Shown here: positions 8,543 through 16,302 of the stretch, piece by piece | Position numbering within the stretch: the first letter of the stretch is position 1 | Layout: the number at the start of each line of letters is the position of its first letter | Assembly (NCBI GenBank): GCA_045591315.1 | Contig: JAZNSN010000027.1 | Coordinates: 1-25,322, forward strand | Direction: 5' to 3' | Length of the DNA: 25,322 nucleotides | Origin: HGM04593 sp045591315 | GTDB taxonomy: Bacteria; Bacteroidota; Bacteroidia; Bacteroidales; Bacteroidaceae | Translations under genes and position numbers: made by a program | The notes under the pieces: model-generated | What the model was told of the DNA's origin: nothing | Databases searched by the model: none | Seen by the model: the letters and a program-made list of their open reading frames with translations, nothing else

Positions 8543-8590
8543 ATTAGCGTCACCACCGCACGGTAAACAATGTGCGATGGTGACGCTAAT
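8543..8590 (-). terminator. Terminator of the DUF3244-type gene
   Basis: Two 19-base arms (8543-8561 and 8572-8590) pair with one mismatch around a 10-base loop; the outer 13 pairs include ATTAGCGTCACCA. On the minus strand the stem is followed by ACTTTTATATAT. It lies 20 bp after the stop codon at 8611, as expected for a factor-independent terminator. Confidence 0.75.
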
Positions 8591-8610
8591 GTCAGGTTCC
8601 TGTATTTCTG

Positions 8611-9021
8611 CTATTTTTGCAGTTCTCCTACGAATGATTGCTCATCAATAATTATATAAATATAGTACTTTCCGCTTGGAAGTGATGCCGTTGAGACAAA
8701 GACTTCTTCATTCTTGGGTAATGAGATAGTGTCTGACAGTATTGTTGCACCTTGTTCATTGCATATTTCGTATGCAACATCTTCAAATGTTACAAAATTG
8801 CTGACAATACCAATTTCTTCTGTTGTGGAATAATAGTACATGGTTGGCAGGATTGATAAAAGTTCAAGGTTTCGTTTGGATTCAATGTCATCATTCACAG
8901 TGCCTTCGTCATCAATCTCCTCCAAAGGAATATGATTTATCTTTTCATTTGATTGTGAAAACACGCCTGTTGCTGGCAACACAAATAACAAAAGCCAAAT
9001 TAGATTTCGTAAAGTTCTCAT
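8611..9021 (-). CDS. Small secreted DUF3244-type protein
   Basis: 136 residues from the ATG at 9021 (MRTLRNLIWLLLFVLPATG). An in-frame ATG at 9045 lies within the -7 box and is unlikely. The signal peptide probably ends near VFSQS. The mature protein is about 115 residues: a short acidic stretch (EEIDDEGTVNDDIESKRN), then alternating strands, and an end of the type VSTASLPSGKYYIYIIIDEQSFVGELQ. This pattern fits the small beta-sandwich DUF3244/secretion-tail-like proteins common in Bacteroides, usually periplasmic or surface. The gene is divergent from a TPR-HTH regulator and carries the shared operator upstream, so it is the likely nearest target of that regulator. The biochemical role is unknown; the family call rests on pattern only. 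Confidence 0.7.
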   Translation of the reverse strand: MRTLRNLIWLLLFVLPATGVFSQSNEKINHIPLEEIDDEGTVNDDIESKRNLELLSILPTMYYYSTTEEIGIVSNFVTFEDVAYEICNEQGATILSDTISLPKNEEVFVSTASLPSGKYYIYIIIDEQSFVGELQK

Positions 9022-9042
9022 AATGTAAAATTTATTTTTCAT

Positions 9043-9050
9043 CAAATATA
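9043..9050 (-). promoter_or_regulatory. -7 box of the DUF3244-type gene
   Basis: Minus strand TATATTTG, a perfect TAnnTTTG. No TTG is found about 20 bp further upstream, so the promoter lacks a -33 element and probably needs an activator. It fixes the translation start at 9021. Confidence 0.7.
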
Positions 9051-9080
9051 CCTCACTATGCTTAATAATATAAAATATTC

Positions 9081-9097
9081 TTGTCCGAGCTTGTCCG
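9081..9097 (-). promoter_or_regulatory. Candidate activator site, perfect phased direct repeat (site 3)
   Basis: On the plus strand TTGTCCG-AGC-TTGTCCG: two identical 7-mers with a 10-bp period (GTCCG at 9083 and 9093). The first lies 33 bp from the outer edge of the -7 box (9050), the same as sites 1 and 2. This is the most symmetrical copy. Confidence 0.65.
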
Positions 9098-9184
9098 GTT
9101 TTGTGCTTTTTTTAAGCTGCAAGCACATCATGTTGATTGTTCATGACTTCTGTAATGCTGGTTTGTGCTTTGTTTTCTTTCTTT

Positions 9185-9239
9185 TCGGACATGTCTGTAC
9201 GATTGAATTCTTTTGAAGGGCTATTTTATATTATCTTTG
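9185..9239 (+). promoter_or_regulatory. Promoter region of the TPR-HTH regulator
   Basis: TATCTTTG (9232-9239) is a perfect -7 box, placing the transcript start about 12 bases before the ATG at 9259. No well-spaced -33 box is clear (TTTTG ends at 9215, spacing 16). Upstream, TCGGACATGTCTGTACG (9185-9201) contains the palindrome GACATGTC and a half-site of the shared motif, possibly for autoregulation. Confidence 0.6.
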
Positions 9240-9258
9240 TGAAAATTGTTAATACGTT

Positions 9259-10932
9259 ATGAAACATACCAAGTACATACCTTGTCTGTTATTGACAACG
9301 ATCTTGTCAATTATTTCCTGCAGTAAGAGTACAGATACAGGATTGCTCTCACGTCTTTCCGATATACAGGCAATGGGGGACAGTTGTCCTCTGAAAGCAA
9401 TTCTGAGACTTGATTCCATAAAACCATTGTTTGAAGAAGAGACGGAGTATGCACGTAACAAAATGTCGTTGCTTGATATAAGGTTACACGATAAGGCCTT
9501 TATAGCACACACAAATGATAGTACAATAAAGGCGGTATGCCGATTCTTTGAGAAGCAGGGCAGTGCAAGAGATAAGCAGGAGGCATATTACTATATGGGC
9601 AGTGTCTATCGCGATTTGAAAGATTATCCCAATGCCGTGACATACTACTTGAAATCAAATGAAATGTTTGAGAACAGCAAGAATACCGATCCTGCAATAT
9701 TTGAGGTCTCTTGCATACAGTTGTCGGTTCTTTATAGGAAGCAATTCAACTATACTGAAGCATTGAGTACCATGCTGAAAGGTCTGGATGCAGCAGAAAA
9801 GAGCGGATTGGCAGGTGAAAGAATATATATGGATGTAGCCAGCTGTTATTACGAAATCAATGATATGCTTAACTGTTTGCTATTTTGCAACAAAGCCATA
9901 AGTATAATTGAAAATAAGGGAATAAAAAAAGAGAACGCCGATATAGTAAGTAAAGCAATGTCTCTGTATGCAGCAGCAGACTGTCATGAAGATTCAAAGA
10001 AATGTCTTAATCTGTTGAATAGTCTTAAAGAAAATGAAAGGCCACGCAATTATCTTGCATCGTTGTCAAAATATTGTGCAAAATATGTCTCAAAGGATAG
10101 TGCGGCAATCATTGTCGAGAGAATCTTTGAAAAAACAGGTAATATTCAAGAGTTATACGATGCGTCTAAATGGCTAACCGGATATTATTCAAACAAAGGT
10201 GACTATAAGAGTGCAACCAGATATGCGATATTTTTTATAAGGATGAATAATACACTTATAAAGAACCGAGACTTTGAGCACACCACAAATGCCAAGAATA
10301 TATTCCGTTACCAGCGTGACAAGGAAGAGGAGCTAAGAATAATAGAGCAGGGAAGAAAGGACCGTTATTATCTTATGCTATGTATATCTGTATCGCTGAT
10401 ATTGCTGCTTGCCGGTGCAGTAATTTACTATCGTCGCAAGAAGATGCTGCTTGAGATAATCCTTAATAAAGAGAATGATATAAAGCATGTCAAGAGTGTG
10501 GTAAGAGACAAGGAACAGGAACTTGTATCCTTGAACTTGAAGAACGAGTCGCTTTCCGAACAACTGGAACATGCGAAGGATGAGTTCAAGATGCTTGTAT
10601 CACAGAACCGCGAACTGACAAAGTTGTCCCTGATGAATAATGTCCCTGATGACGCAAAGGATATAATAGAAAAGGCCAGGAGAACATCCAAAGGCAAATA
10701 CCGCCTTGACGATGATGAATGGAAAGAACTGTTAGGAGCGATAGACAGAATGTTTCCCGAATTTACTTACGAGGTTCAGAGCAAGTTCAAGAAGATAAGT
10801 GAACCGGTATTGCGTGTATGCTATCTTAGGAAGATAGGTCTCTCAGCCCCGGAAATTGTAAATCTGACAGACTATCCCCGTCAAACCGTGTGGGATAGAA
10901 TCAAGCGCATTGAGATGATAATGGAGTGGTGA
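9259..10932 (+). CDS. Membrane-spanning TPR regulator with C-terminal HTH
   Basis: 557 residues. An N-terminal signal with Cys21 (ILSIISC) looks like a lipobox or leader. Residues about 100-340 are TPR-like helical repeats (for example KQEAYYYMGSVYRDLKDYPNAVTYYLKS) and would lie in the periplasm. One TM spans about 370-391, followed by basic YYRRKK. A coiled coil covers about 395-460. The cytoplasmic end (about 480-557) contains a sigma-region-4/LuxR-like helix-turn-helix: LRVCYLRKIGLSAPEIVNLT, then RQTVWDRIKRI. The layout is that of a one-component regulator passing an outer signal through the membrane to DNA, a type frequent in Bacteroides. It is divergent from the DUF3244-type gene with the direct repeat between them. 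It is proposed, not shown, to bind the three matching operators. The stop lies 14 bp from convergent folK, with no terminator seen. Confidence 0.85.
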   Translation: MKHTKYIPCLLLTTILSIISCSKSTDTGLLSRLSDIQAMGDSCPLKAILRLDSIKPLFEEETEYARNKMSLLDIRLHDKAFIAHTNDSTIKAVCRFFEKQGSARDKQEAYYYMGSVYRDLKDYPNAVTYYLKSNEMFENSKNTDPAIFEVSCIQLSVLYRKQFNYTEALSTMLKGLDAAEKSGLAGERIYMDVASCYYEINDMLNCLLFCNKAISIIENKGIKKENADIVSKAMSLYAAADCHEDSKKCLNLLNSLKENERPRNYLASLSKYCAKYVSKDSAAIIVERIFEKTGNIQELYDASKWLTGYYSNKGDYKSATRYAIFFIRMNNTLIKNRDFEHTTNAKNIFRYQRDKEEELRIIEQGRKDRYYLMLCISVSLILLLAGAVIYYRRKKMLLEIILNKENDIKHVKSVVRDKEQELVSLNLKNESLSEQLEHAKDEFKMLVSQNRELTKLSLMNNVPDDAKDIIEKARRTSKGKYRLDDDEWKELLGAIDRMFPEFTYEVQSKFKKISEPVLRVCYLRKIGLSAPEIVNLTDYPRQTVWDRIKRIEMIMEW

Positions 10933-10946
10933 TGTCTCTTTTCTGG

Positions 10947-11426
10947 CTACTGTTCCCTTAGTTCTTCCAGCAGTTCCTTTATACTCTTGCCAAGCACCGG
11001 GTGAATGGAGTCGGGGGATATTTCTGCAAGAGGCTGCAGCACGAACATCCTCTTATGCATGAGGGGGTGTGGTACAGTAAGCCTTTCCTCCTTGACAATT
11101 TCCCTGCCGTACAGCAGTATGTCGATATCTATAATGCGGTCGTGGTATATTCCTCCGTCCGATTTTACAGTACGTCCCAGTTCGCGTTCAATCTCTTCTG
11201 TTACATCGAGGACCTGCAGCGGTGAAAGTCCCGTTTTGAACATTACAGCGCAGTTCAGAAAGCTGTTGCTGCTCTCGAACCCCCATGGCTCTGTCTCTAT
11301 GAACGATGAGGCCGCCTGGCATTTGCCAAACGCGAGCGACAGTTTTTCTATCGCTCGCGTAAGGTTTTCATTTCTGTCGCCTGTGTTTGTTCCCAGCCCC
11401 AGGCATATTGTTGTTTTCAAATTCAT
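10947..11426 (-). CDS. folK: 2-amino-4-hydroxy-6-hydroxymethyldihydropteridine diphosphokinase
   Basis: 159 residues, the usual size. The enzyme transfers pyrophosphate from ATP to 6-hydroxymethyl-dihydropterin in folate synthesis. Visible family motifs are the start TTICLGLGTNTGDR, the pterin-side stretch ETEPWGFESSNSFLNCAV, and HDRIIDIDILLYG with Asp100 and Asp102 as the metal ligands, then PHPLMHKRMFVLQPL. The ATG at 11426 shares its A with the queA stop codon (TAATG), so longer frames reaching back into queA are rejected. Last gene of the ftsX-uppP-truB-queA operon. The other folate gene here, folE, lies in a separate operon at 22051. Confidence 0.95.
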   Translation of the reverse strand: MNLKTTICLGLGTNTGDRNENLTRAIEKLSLAFGKCQAASSFIETEPWGFESSNSFLNCAVMFKTGLSPLQVLDVTEEIERELGRTVKSDGGIYHDRIIDIDILLYGREIVKEERLTVPHPLMHKRMFVLQPLAEISPDSIHPVLGKSIKELLEELREQ

Positions 11427-12484
11427 TAGTCTATAATGAGCATTGCATCGCCGTACAATCCGAAGCGGTATCCCTCGTCCAGCGCCACTCTGTATGCGTT
11501 CATCACGTTGTCGTATCCGCCGAATGCAGCTGTTAGCATAAGCATGGTAGAGTATGGGAGGTAGAAGTTTGCAATCATGCAGTTCGCTACCTGGAAGTTG
11601 TGTTCCGGGAAGATGAACTTGCTTGTCCACCCGTCGTACTCCTTGAGCATGCCGTCGGTGAGTGTCGCTGTCTCAAGTACGCGCTGTACCGATGTGCCTA
11701 CTGCACATATTCTTCTGCCCTCGGCCTTTGCTTTGTTCACCAGTTGTACAGCATCTGTATCAACGCTTATCAAGTCGCTGTCCATCTTGTGCTTTGTTAG
11801 GTCTTCTACGTCAATCTCACGGAAGCAGCCGAGTCCTGTATGCATTGTTACGAATGCCGTGTCAATGCCCTTTATCTCCATACGCTTCATGAGCTCGCGT
11901 GTGAAGTGAAGGCCTGCGAACGATGCCGTTACCGAGCCTTCTTTCTTTGCGAAGTATGTCTGGAAGTTCTGAAGGTCCTCCGGCTCCTCCTTGCGCAGGC
12001 GTTTGAAGTCATCGGGCAGCGGTGCTACGCCAAGTGAGAATAGTGCTTTCTTGAACTCATCGTGCGGGCCGTCGTAAAGGAAACGGAGCGTACGTCCGCG
12101 TGATGTTGTGTTGTCGATGACCTCGGCAACCATAGAGTTATCCTCGCCGAAGTACAGCTTGTTGCCTATACGAATCTTACGTGCCGGGTCAACGAGCACA
12201 TCCCATAGGCGGAACTCCTCATTGAGTTCACGCAGAAGGAACACCTCTATCTGTGCATTGGTCTTCTCCTTGTTTCCATAAAGACGTGCAGGGAATACCC
12301 TGCTGTCATTCATGACAAAAACGTCCTTTTCATCGAAGTAGTTTATCACTTCCTTGAATATGCGGTGTTCAATCTCACCGGTCTTCTTGTGCAAGACCAT
12401 CAAACGCGATTCGTCGCGGCATTCTGCCGGGTAAAGCGCGATACGCTCATCTGACAGTTTGTACTTGAATTGTGAAAGTTTCAT
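11426..12484 (-). CDS. queA: S-adenosylmethionine:tRNA ribosyltransferase-isomerase
   Basis: 352 residues. It transfers and isomerises the ribose of SAM onto preQ1 at the tRNA wobble base to give epoxyqueuosine. Hallmarks include the start MKLSQFKYKLSDERIALYPA, the stretch FVMNDSRVFPARL, HTGLGCFREI and the end VALDEGYRFGLYGDAMLI. The Met at 12484 aligns with the usual family start; an in-frame ATG at 12520 would add 12 unconserved residues, but it lies closer to the truB stop and cannot be excluded. folK overlaps the stop codon. No other queuosine genes are in the window. Confidence 0.95.
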   Translation of the reverse strand: MKLSQFKYKLSDERIALYPAECRDESRLMVLHKKTGEIEHRIFKEVINYFDEKDVFVMNDSRVFPARLYGNKEKTNAQIEVFLLRELNEEFRLWDVLVDPARKIRIGNKLYFGEDNSMVAEVIDNTTSRGRTLRFLYDGPHDEFKKALFSLGVAPLPDDFKRLRKEEPEDLQNFQTYFAKKEGSVTASFAGLHFTRELMKRMEIKGIDTAFVTMHTGLGCFREIDVEDLTKHKMDSDLISVDTDAVQLVNKAKAEGRRICAVGTSVQRVLETATLTDGMLKEYDGWTSKFIFPEHNFQVANCMIANFYLPYSTMLMLTAAFGGYDNVMNAYRVALDEGYRFGLYGDAMLIID

Positions 12485-12525
12485 GTGTTGCCCACTTATG
12501 TTAAAGGTTTCTTCCATCATAATGT

Positions 12526-13209
12526 TTACTGATTTTCAAGCCATTCCTGGAATGCCTCTGTAGTTATACACTCGTTTATCTTATAATCTCCTATTCTTGT
12601 ACGTATCAGGTCGGTAAGGTGTCCTCCGCTCTGCAGTGCCTCGCCGATGTCGCGTGCCAAGGAGCGTATGTATGTGCCTTTGCCGCACACTACGCGTATC
12701 CTTATCCTGGGCAGGTCGTATTCGAGCAACTCTATCTCGTCTATACGTATCTGCTTCGGCATTAACTGCATGTCGCTTCCTCTTCTGGCAAGATCGTATG
12801 CCCGTTTGCCATCTACCTTGCATGCCGAGAACAACGGCGGCCGCTGTGCTATGTTGCCTGTGAACTGCTTCAGTGTCTCCTCGACCATCTCTCTGGTGAT
12901 GTGCTCGTAGGGGTAAGTGGCATCTATCGGGTGTTCCAGGTCGAACGACGGTGTTGTCGCGCCTAATGTTATCTCTGCAATATACTCCTTTGTGTGGCTC
13001 TGCAGCTCCTCAATCCTTTTGGTTGCCTTGCCGGTGCATAGGAGCAGCACTCCCGATGCCAAGGGGTCGAGTGTTCCTGCGTGCCCTACTTTGAATCTCT
13101 TTATGCCGTACTTGCGGCTCAAGAGGTACCGTATTTTGCTCACGACCTGGAACGATGTCCAGGTGTAGGGCTTGTTTATTGCTATTACTTCTCCTGCAAC
13201 GAAATCCAT
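12526..13209 (-). CDS. truB: tRNA pseudouridine(55) synthase
   Basis: 227 residues, the short bacterial form. It makes pseudouridine 55 in the T arm of tRNAs. The catalytic motif GHAGTLDPLASGVL carries Asp48. The downstream signature KRAYDLARRG and VVCGKGTYIRSLARDIG fit the family. The C-terminal PUA-like extension of longer TruB proteins is absent or very short. The ATG overlaps the uppP stop by one base (TAATG), and queA follows after a short gap. Confidence 0.95.
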   Translation of the reverse strand: MDFVAGEVIAINKPYTWTSFQVVSKIRYLLSRKYGIKRFKVGHAGTLDPLASGVLLLCTGKATKRIEELQSHTKEYIAEITLGATTPSFDLEHPIDATYPYEHITREMVEETLKQFTGNIAQRPPLFSACKVDGKRAYDLARRGSDMQLMPKQIRIDEIELLEYDLPRIRIRVVCGKGTYIRSLARDIGEALQSGGHLTDLIRTRIGDYKINECITTEAFQEWLENQ

Positions 13210-14066
13210 TATGCTATTGTAAGGTTATGTCCGGTGAGCAGCAGTATTAGCAGTACGCTTCCCAGAATTATTCTGTACCAGCCGAATGCCTTGAATCCGT
13301 ATTTGGTTACAAAGCTTATGAAGAACTTTATCGCCAGCAGTGCAACAACGAATGCCACGATGTTTCCTATAATGAGCGTTCCCATGTTGTTTATTATTAT
13401 CTCCATGCCTTCGGGCTGTGTGAACAGCTTCAGCATCTTGAACAGCGTTGCTGCAAACATTGTTGGCACTGCAAGAAAGAATGAGAACTCTGCAGCCTTC
13501 TTGCGTGTCAGTTTCTGTGCCATACCTCCGACGATGGTTGCCATTGAGCGTGATACACCGGGTATCATGGAAATGCATTGGAATATGCCTATCCAGAATG
13601 CGCGTTTCTCGGTCAGTTCGGTGTTTTCACTTCCTTTGTTGAATATCCTGTCGCAGAAGAGCATGAATATTCCGCCGAGGATGAGTGTCGTGGCAACAAC
13701 CGCAACGCTCTCAAGCATGGCATCAATCATGTCATTGAAGAGCAGGCCGAGCACAGCTGCCGGAATGAATGCCACAAACAGCTTCCAGTAGAAATCGTAT
13801 TTGTGCAGGAACCGCTTCAATGGTGAAGCGTCTTCGGGCAGGGGAGTGCGGTTAAGGCAGAAGAAACGCTTCCAGTAGAGCACTACTACAGAGAGTATAG
13901 CTCCGAACTGTATTATGAAGGTGAATGCCTTCACGAACTCCGTACTCTCTACTCCCAGAACATTCTGGGTGATTATCATGTGCCCTGTAGAGGATACCGG
14001 GAGAAATTCTGTAAGCCCCTCTACAATTGCTATGATGATGGTTTCCAGTGTTGAAATGTCTGACAT
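13209..14066 (-). CDS. uppP: Undecaprenyl-diphosphatase
   Basis: 285 residues with about eight hydrophobic segments. This inner-membrane enzyme dephosphorylates undecaprenyl pyrophosphate to recycle the carrier for peptidoglycan and surface glycans (BacA/UppP family, linked to bacitracin resistance). The two signature motifs are present: EGLTEFLPVSSTGH with Glu16 and Glu20, and PGVSRSMATIVGG with Arg173. It lies 11 bp after the DUF3098 gene and overlaps truB by one base. Confidence 0.96.
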   Translation of the reverse strand: MSDISTLETIIIAIVEGLTEFLPVSSTGHMIITQNVLGVESTEFVKAFTFIIQFGAILSVVVLYWKRFFCLNRTPLPEDASPLKRFLHKYDFYWKLFVAFIPAAVLGLLFNDMIDAMLESVAVVATTLILGGIFMLFCDRIFNKGSENTELTEKRAFWIGIFQCISMIPGVSRSMATIVGGMAQKLTRKKAAEFSFFLAVPTMFAATLFKMLKLFTQPEGMEIIINNMGTLIIGNIVAFVVALLAIKFFISFVTKYGFKAFGWYRIILGSVLLILLLTGHNLTIA

Positions 14067-14077
14067 TGCCTTTTGTT

Positions 14078-14314
14078 TTATTCTTTGTTGTTATCCTTTG
14101 GCTTTACCATAATTGCGACAATCGTGAACAAGAAGCCAAGAAAGCTTATTGTCGGAGCCAGTTTTATTCTTCTGAAGCTGAAAATGTCCGGCTCGAAATG
14201 CGTTTCTGTAGAACTGGGGCCTGTCATCAGGATGAATCCCAATATTATGGCTGCCACTCCTATGCCAAGCAGGATGTAGTTGAGTTTGCCGAATGCGAAT
14301 TTAGTTCTATCCAT
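14078..14314 (-). CDS. DUF3098 small membrane protein
   Basis: 78 residues with two TM segments (about 12-30 and 53-69) joined by a polar loop (TGPSSTETHFEPDIFSFRRIKLAP). The N-terminal FAFGKLNYILLGIG and the loop match the DUF3098 family of Bacteroidetes, nearly always placed between ftsX and uppP, as here. Function unknown; the context suggests a part in envelope biogenesis or division. Gaps of 17 and 11 bp to its neighbours support a single transcript. Confidence 0.9.
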   Translation of the reverse strand: MDRTKFAFGKLNYILLGIGVAAIILGFILMTGPSSTETHFEPDIFSFRRIKLAPTISFLGFLFTIVAIMVKPKDNNKE

Positions 14315-14331
14315 ATTGTTCTTTTATCTTT

Positions 14332-15192
14332 TTATATGAAATAAAGGTCATTGCTGCGCATGCGCAGGAAACGGTTTACCGAAAGGTATGCGCAGAGTGT
14401 ACATATAATCATCCCAAAGAGAATTACTATTGCTCCTACAGCAAGTAGGTTCTCCAAGGGCATAAGTGTCATAATGGCCGGTTCTTTCTGTTGTGCAACG
14501 TAAAGTCCGGAAGCAAGCAATATATTGGACAATATTCCCGAAAGTAGTCCTATCCACATATTGCTCATTATGAACGGACGGCGTATGAACGACCATGTCG
14601 CCCCTACAAGCTTCATCGTGTGCAACAGGAAACGCTTCGAATATATCGATAGGCGTACGAGGTTGCTTATGAGCGACCATGAAATGAGTGTCAGCATGAT
14701 GAAAAGCACCAGCATGGCTACGCCTATTCTGTGTATGTTGGAATTTATGGTGTCGAGCAGCTCTTTCTGGAACGCCACTTCCTTTACTTCGGCTCTTTTT
14801 TCAAGTTTTTCCTTAAGTACAGCAATAGAGTCGCTGTTGGAATACTCGCTGTTCAGGGAAATTTCCAATGAGGCTTCGAACGGGTTGTATCCAAGAAGTT
14901 CTGTAGGGTCTGTACCTAGTGCTTTCTTCTCCTCGGCCAGTGCCTCATCCTTTGAAATGTAGCGGCTCTCCTTTATGGCAGGAAGCTTGTCAACTTCCTT
15001 TTTCATCTTAATGATAGCCTTCTCTGCCGTGTTCTTGTTTATAATCACCGACAGTGTGATGTTTTGCTTTACGCTTTCGGACAAAGAGTGTGCACCGACC
15101 ATCGTTATGCCCATAATGCCAAGCAGAAGCAATACGAGTGTAGTGCTTATATATACACTGATTGTCTGTATTCTAAAAATTCTTTTTCTCAT
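14332..15192 (-). CDS. ftsX: Cell division permease-like protein FtsX
   Basis: 286 residues from the ATG at 15192. That ATG overlaps the stop of the methyltransferase (ATGA), so a longer reading back into that gene is rejected. Topology is that of FtsX: one TM near the N-terminus (about 10-35), a periplasmic domain of about 110 residues (with LGYNPFEASLEISL), then three TMs (about 150-175, 210-230, 245-270). With the ATPase FtsE, not present here, FtsX activates cell-wall hydrolases at the septum. In Bacteroidetes ftsX commonly lies apart from ftsE, next to the DUF3098 gene and uppP. Confidence 0.92.
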   Translation of the reverse strand: MRKRIFRIQTISVYISTTLVLLLLGIMGITMVGAHSLSESVKQNITLSVIINKNTAEKAIIKMKKEVDKLPAIKESRYISKDEALAEEKKALGTDPTELLGYNPFEASLEISLNSEYSNSDSIAVLKEKLEKRAEVKEVAFQKELLDTINSNIHRIGVAMLVLFIMLTLISWSLISNLVRLSIYSKRFLLHTMKLVGATWSFIRRPFIMSNMWIGLLSGILSNILLASGLYVAQQKEPAIMTLMPLENLLAVGAIVILFGMIICTLCAYLSVNRFLRMRSNDLYFI

Positions 15193-16088
15193 CTTCCTTT
15201 TCTGAAAACGTAAATGATGGAACTGCTTGCGCTCTTTCTGTTTGCTTGCGCAAGCCATCCCTTGAATCCGTTCCAAAGCCCTTTGATGAACTTCATTCCC
15301 GAATCTCTGTAGCTTTCGCTCAGAATCGATATATAGAAACCGTCAAAAGGCATTGTATATTGTCTCTCAAGTATGAACCCATGCTTTTCGCCCCACTTCA
15401 TAATGGTGCTTGGGGTGAAATGCCACAAGTGGCGCGGAACATCGTATGCCGCCCAATGCTTCTTGTACTCCTGCGCATCGTACGACTTGCAGTTGGGGAG
15501 AGCAATCACGGCTATGCCGGTGTCGTCGAGAATGCGGTGAATCTCTTTCCACATCCTGTCGGGGTCCTGTATATGTTCCATTACGTGCCACATGGTGACA
15601 ACGTCAAGTTCCTTGTCTTCAATATCGGCGAGATGTTCTTCGGGAAATATCTCAAACCCGAACTCAACTTTTGAGAGTTCCCTTGCCTGGCTGCTCTTCT
15701 CAATAGCCGTCACATCCCAGCCTGCCTTGGCCATGCTTCTTGCGAAGTATCCTGTTCCCGCACCGTAGTCAAGCAGCCTTCCGCTTTTGAGAAGGGTCAG
15801 CTTCCCGATAAGGGCAACTTTCCTACGGAGCATAATGGAGCGTACCCAATGGTAGGCCTTGTTCATAATGCCCTTGTTCGTGTTGCTGTGCGAGATGTAG
15901 GACGGCGATTCGTAGTATCGTCCTATCTCCTTCTCGTCGGGTACGCCTTGCGTGAACACCAGCCCGCACTCACGGCACTCGAATATGTCGAACTCCTCAC
16001 CCGTCGCAAACATGTCCTTGCATGCGAAGCGTTTTTCTATCTCCTTGCTCTTGCAGAGAGGGCAACAGGTATGGTTTATTCTTTTCAT
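15189..16088 (-). CDS. SAM-dependent methyltransferase with N-terminal zinc-ribbon-like Cys pairs
   Basis: 299 residues from the Met at 16088 (MKRINHTCCPLC); an in-frame ATG at 16121 would add 11 residues and cannot be excluded. Two Cys pairs (Cys9/Cys12 in CPLC and Cys38/Cys41 in CREC) suggest a small zinc ribbon. The class I methyltransferase core follows, with SAM-binding LLDYGAGTGYFA (about 104-115), the acidic TAIEKSS and the post-motif MWHVMEHIQDPDRMWKEIHRIL. The C-terminal part (AAYDVPRHLWHFTPSTI) fits the Methyltransf_12-like group with unknown substrate, often a lipid or sugar. First gene of the ftsX operon. Confidence 0.88.
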   Translation of the reverse strand: MKRINHTCCPLCKSKEIEKRFACKDMFATGEEFDIFECRECGLVFTQGVPDEKEIGRYYESPSYISHSNTNKGIMNKAYHWVRSIMLRRKVALIGKLTLLKSGRLLDYGAGTGYFARSMAKAGWDVTAIEKSSQARELSKVEFGFEIFPEEHLADIEDKELDVVTMWHVMEHIQDPDRMWKEIHRILDDTGIAVIALPNCKSYDAQEYKKHWAAYDVPRHLWHFTPSTIMKWGEKHGFILERQYTMPFDGFYISILSESYRDSGMKFIKGLWNGFKGWLAQANRKSASSSIIYVFRKGR

Positions 16089-16138
16089 ATCTTCGGGTAC
16101 TTTCTTCTCAAACGAGCGCACTCTTCCATAATTAGCTA

Positions 16139-16146
16139 CAAAAATA
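16139..16146 (-). promoter_or_regulatory. Probable -7 box of the methyltransferase-ftsX-uppP operon
   Basis: Minus strand TATTTTTG matches TAnnTTTG and lies upstream of both candidate starts of the methyltransferase. No clear -33 element is visible. Confidence 0.45.
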
Positions 16147-16242
16147 TACCAAAACGGCCGGAATTGTTCTCTTTTTTTGAAGTTTTACATAAAATACCCC
16201 ACAATATTGCATTTTTTAACATTTTAATGTGTGGAATTTTGC

Positions 16243-16250
16243 TAATTTTG
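16243..16250 (+). promoter_or_regulatory. Probable -7 box of the PspC-domain gene
   Basis: TAATTTTG fits TAnnTTTG. It predicts a leader of about 45 bases before the ATG at 16303. The region upstream is T-rich, without a clean TTG at the expected distance. Confidence 0.5.
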
Positions 16251-16302
16251 CATTCAAATGTTTTATGTGCGTCTGTTTTTGTAACGACAAATAAATAATG
16301 AT

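Noticed and set aside
8442..8651. 69-codon plus-strand frame before the DUF3244-type gene
   Set aside because: It crosses the terminator hairpin and the end of a better-supported minus-strand gene.
11427..11630. N-terminal extension of folK
   Set aside because: It would read through queA codons; the TAATG overlap marks the true start at 11426.
13081..13791. 236-codon plus-strand frame opposite uppP and truB
   Set aside because: It lies antisense to two certain genes with full motif sets and shows no motif of its own.
15193..15276. N-terminal extension of ftsX
   Set aside because: It overlaps the methyltransferase, and the ATGA junction at 15189-15192 gives a normal FtsX length.
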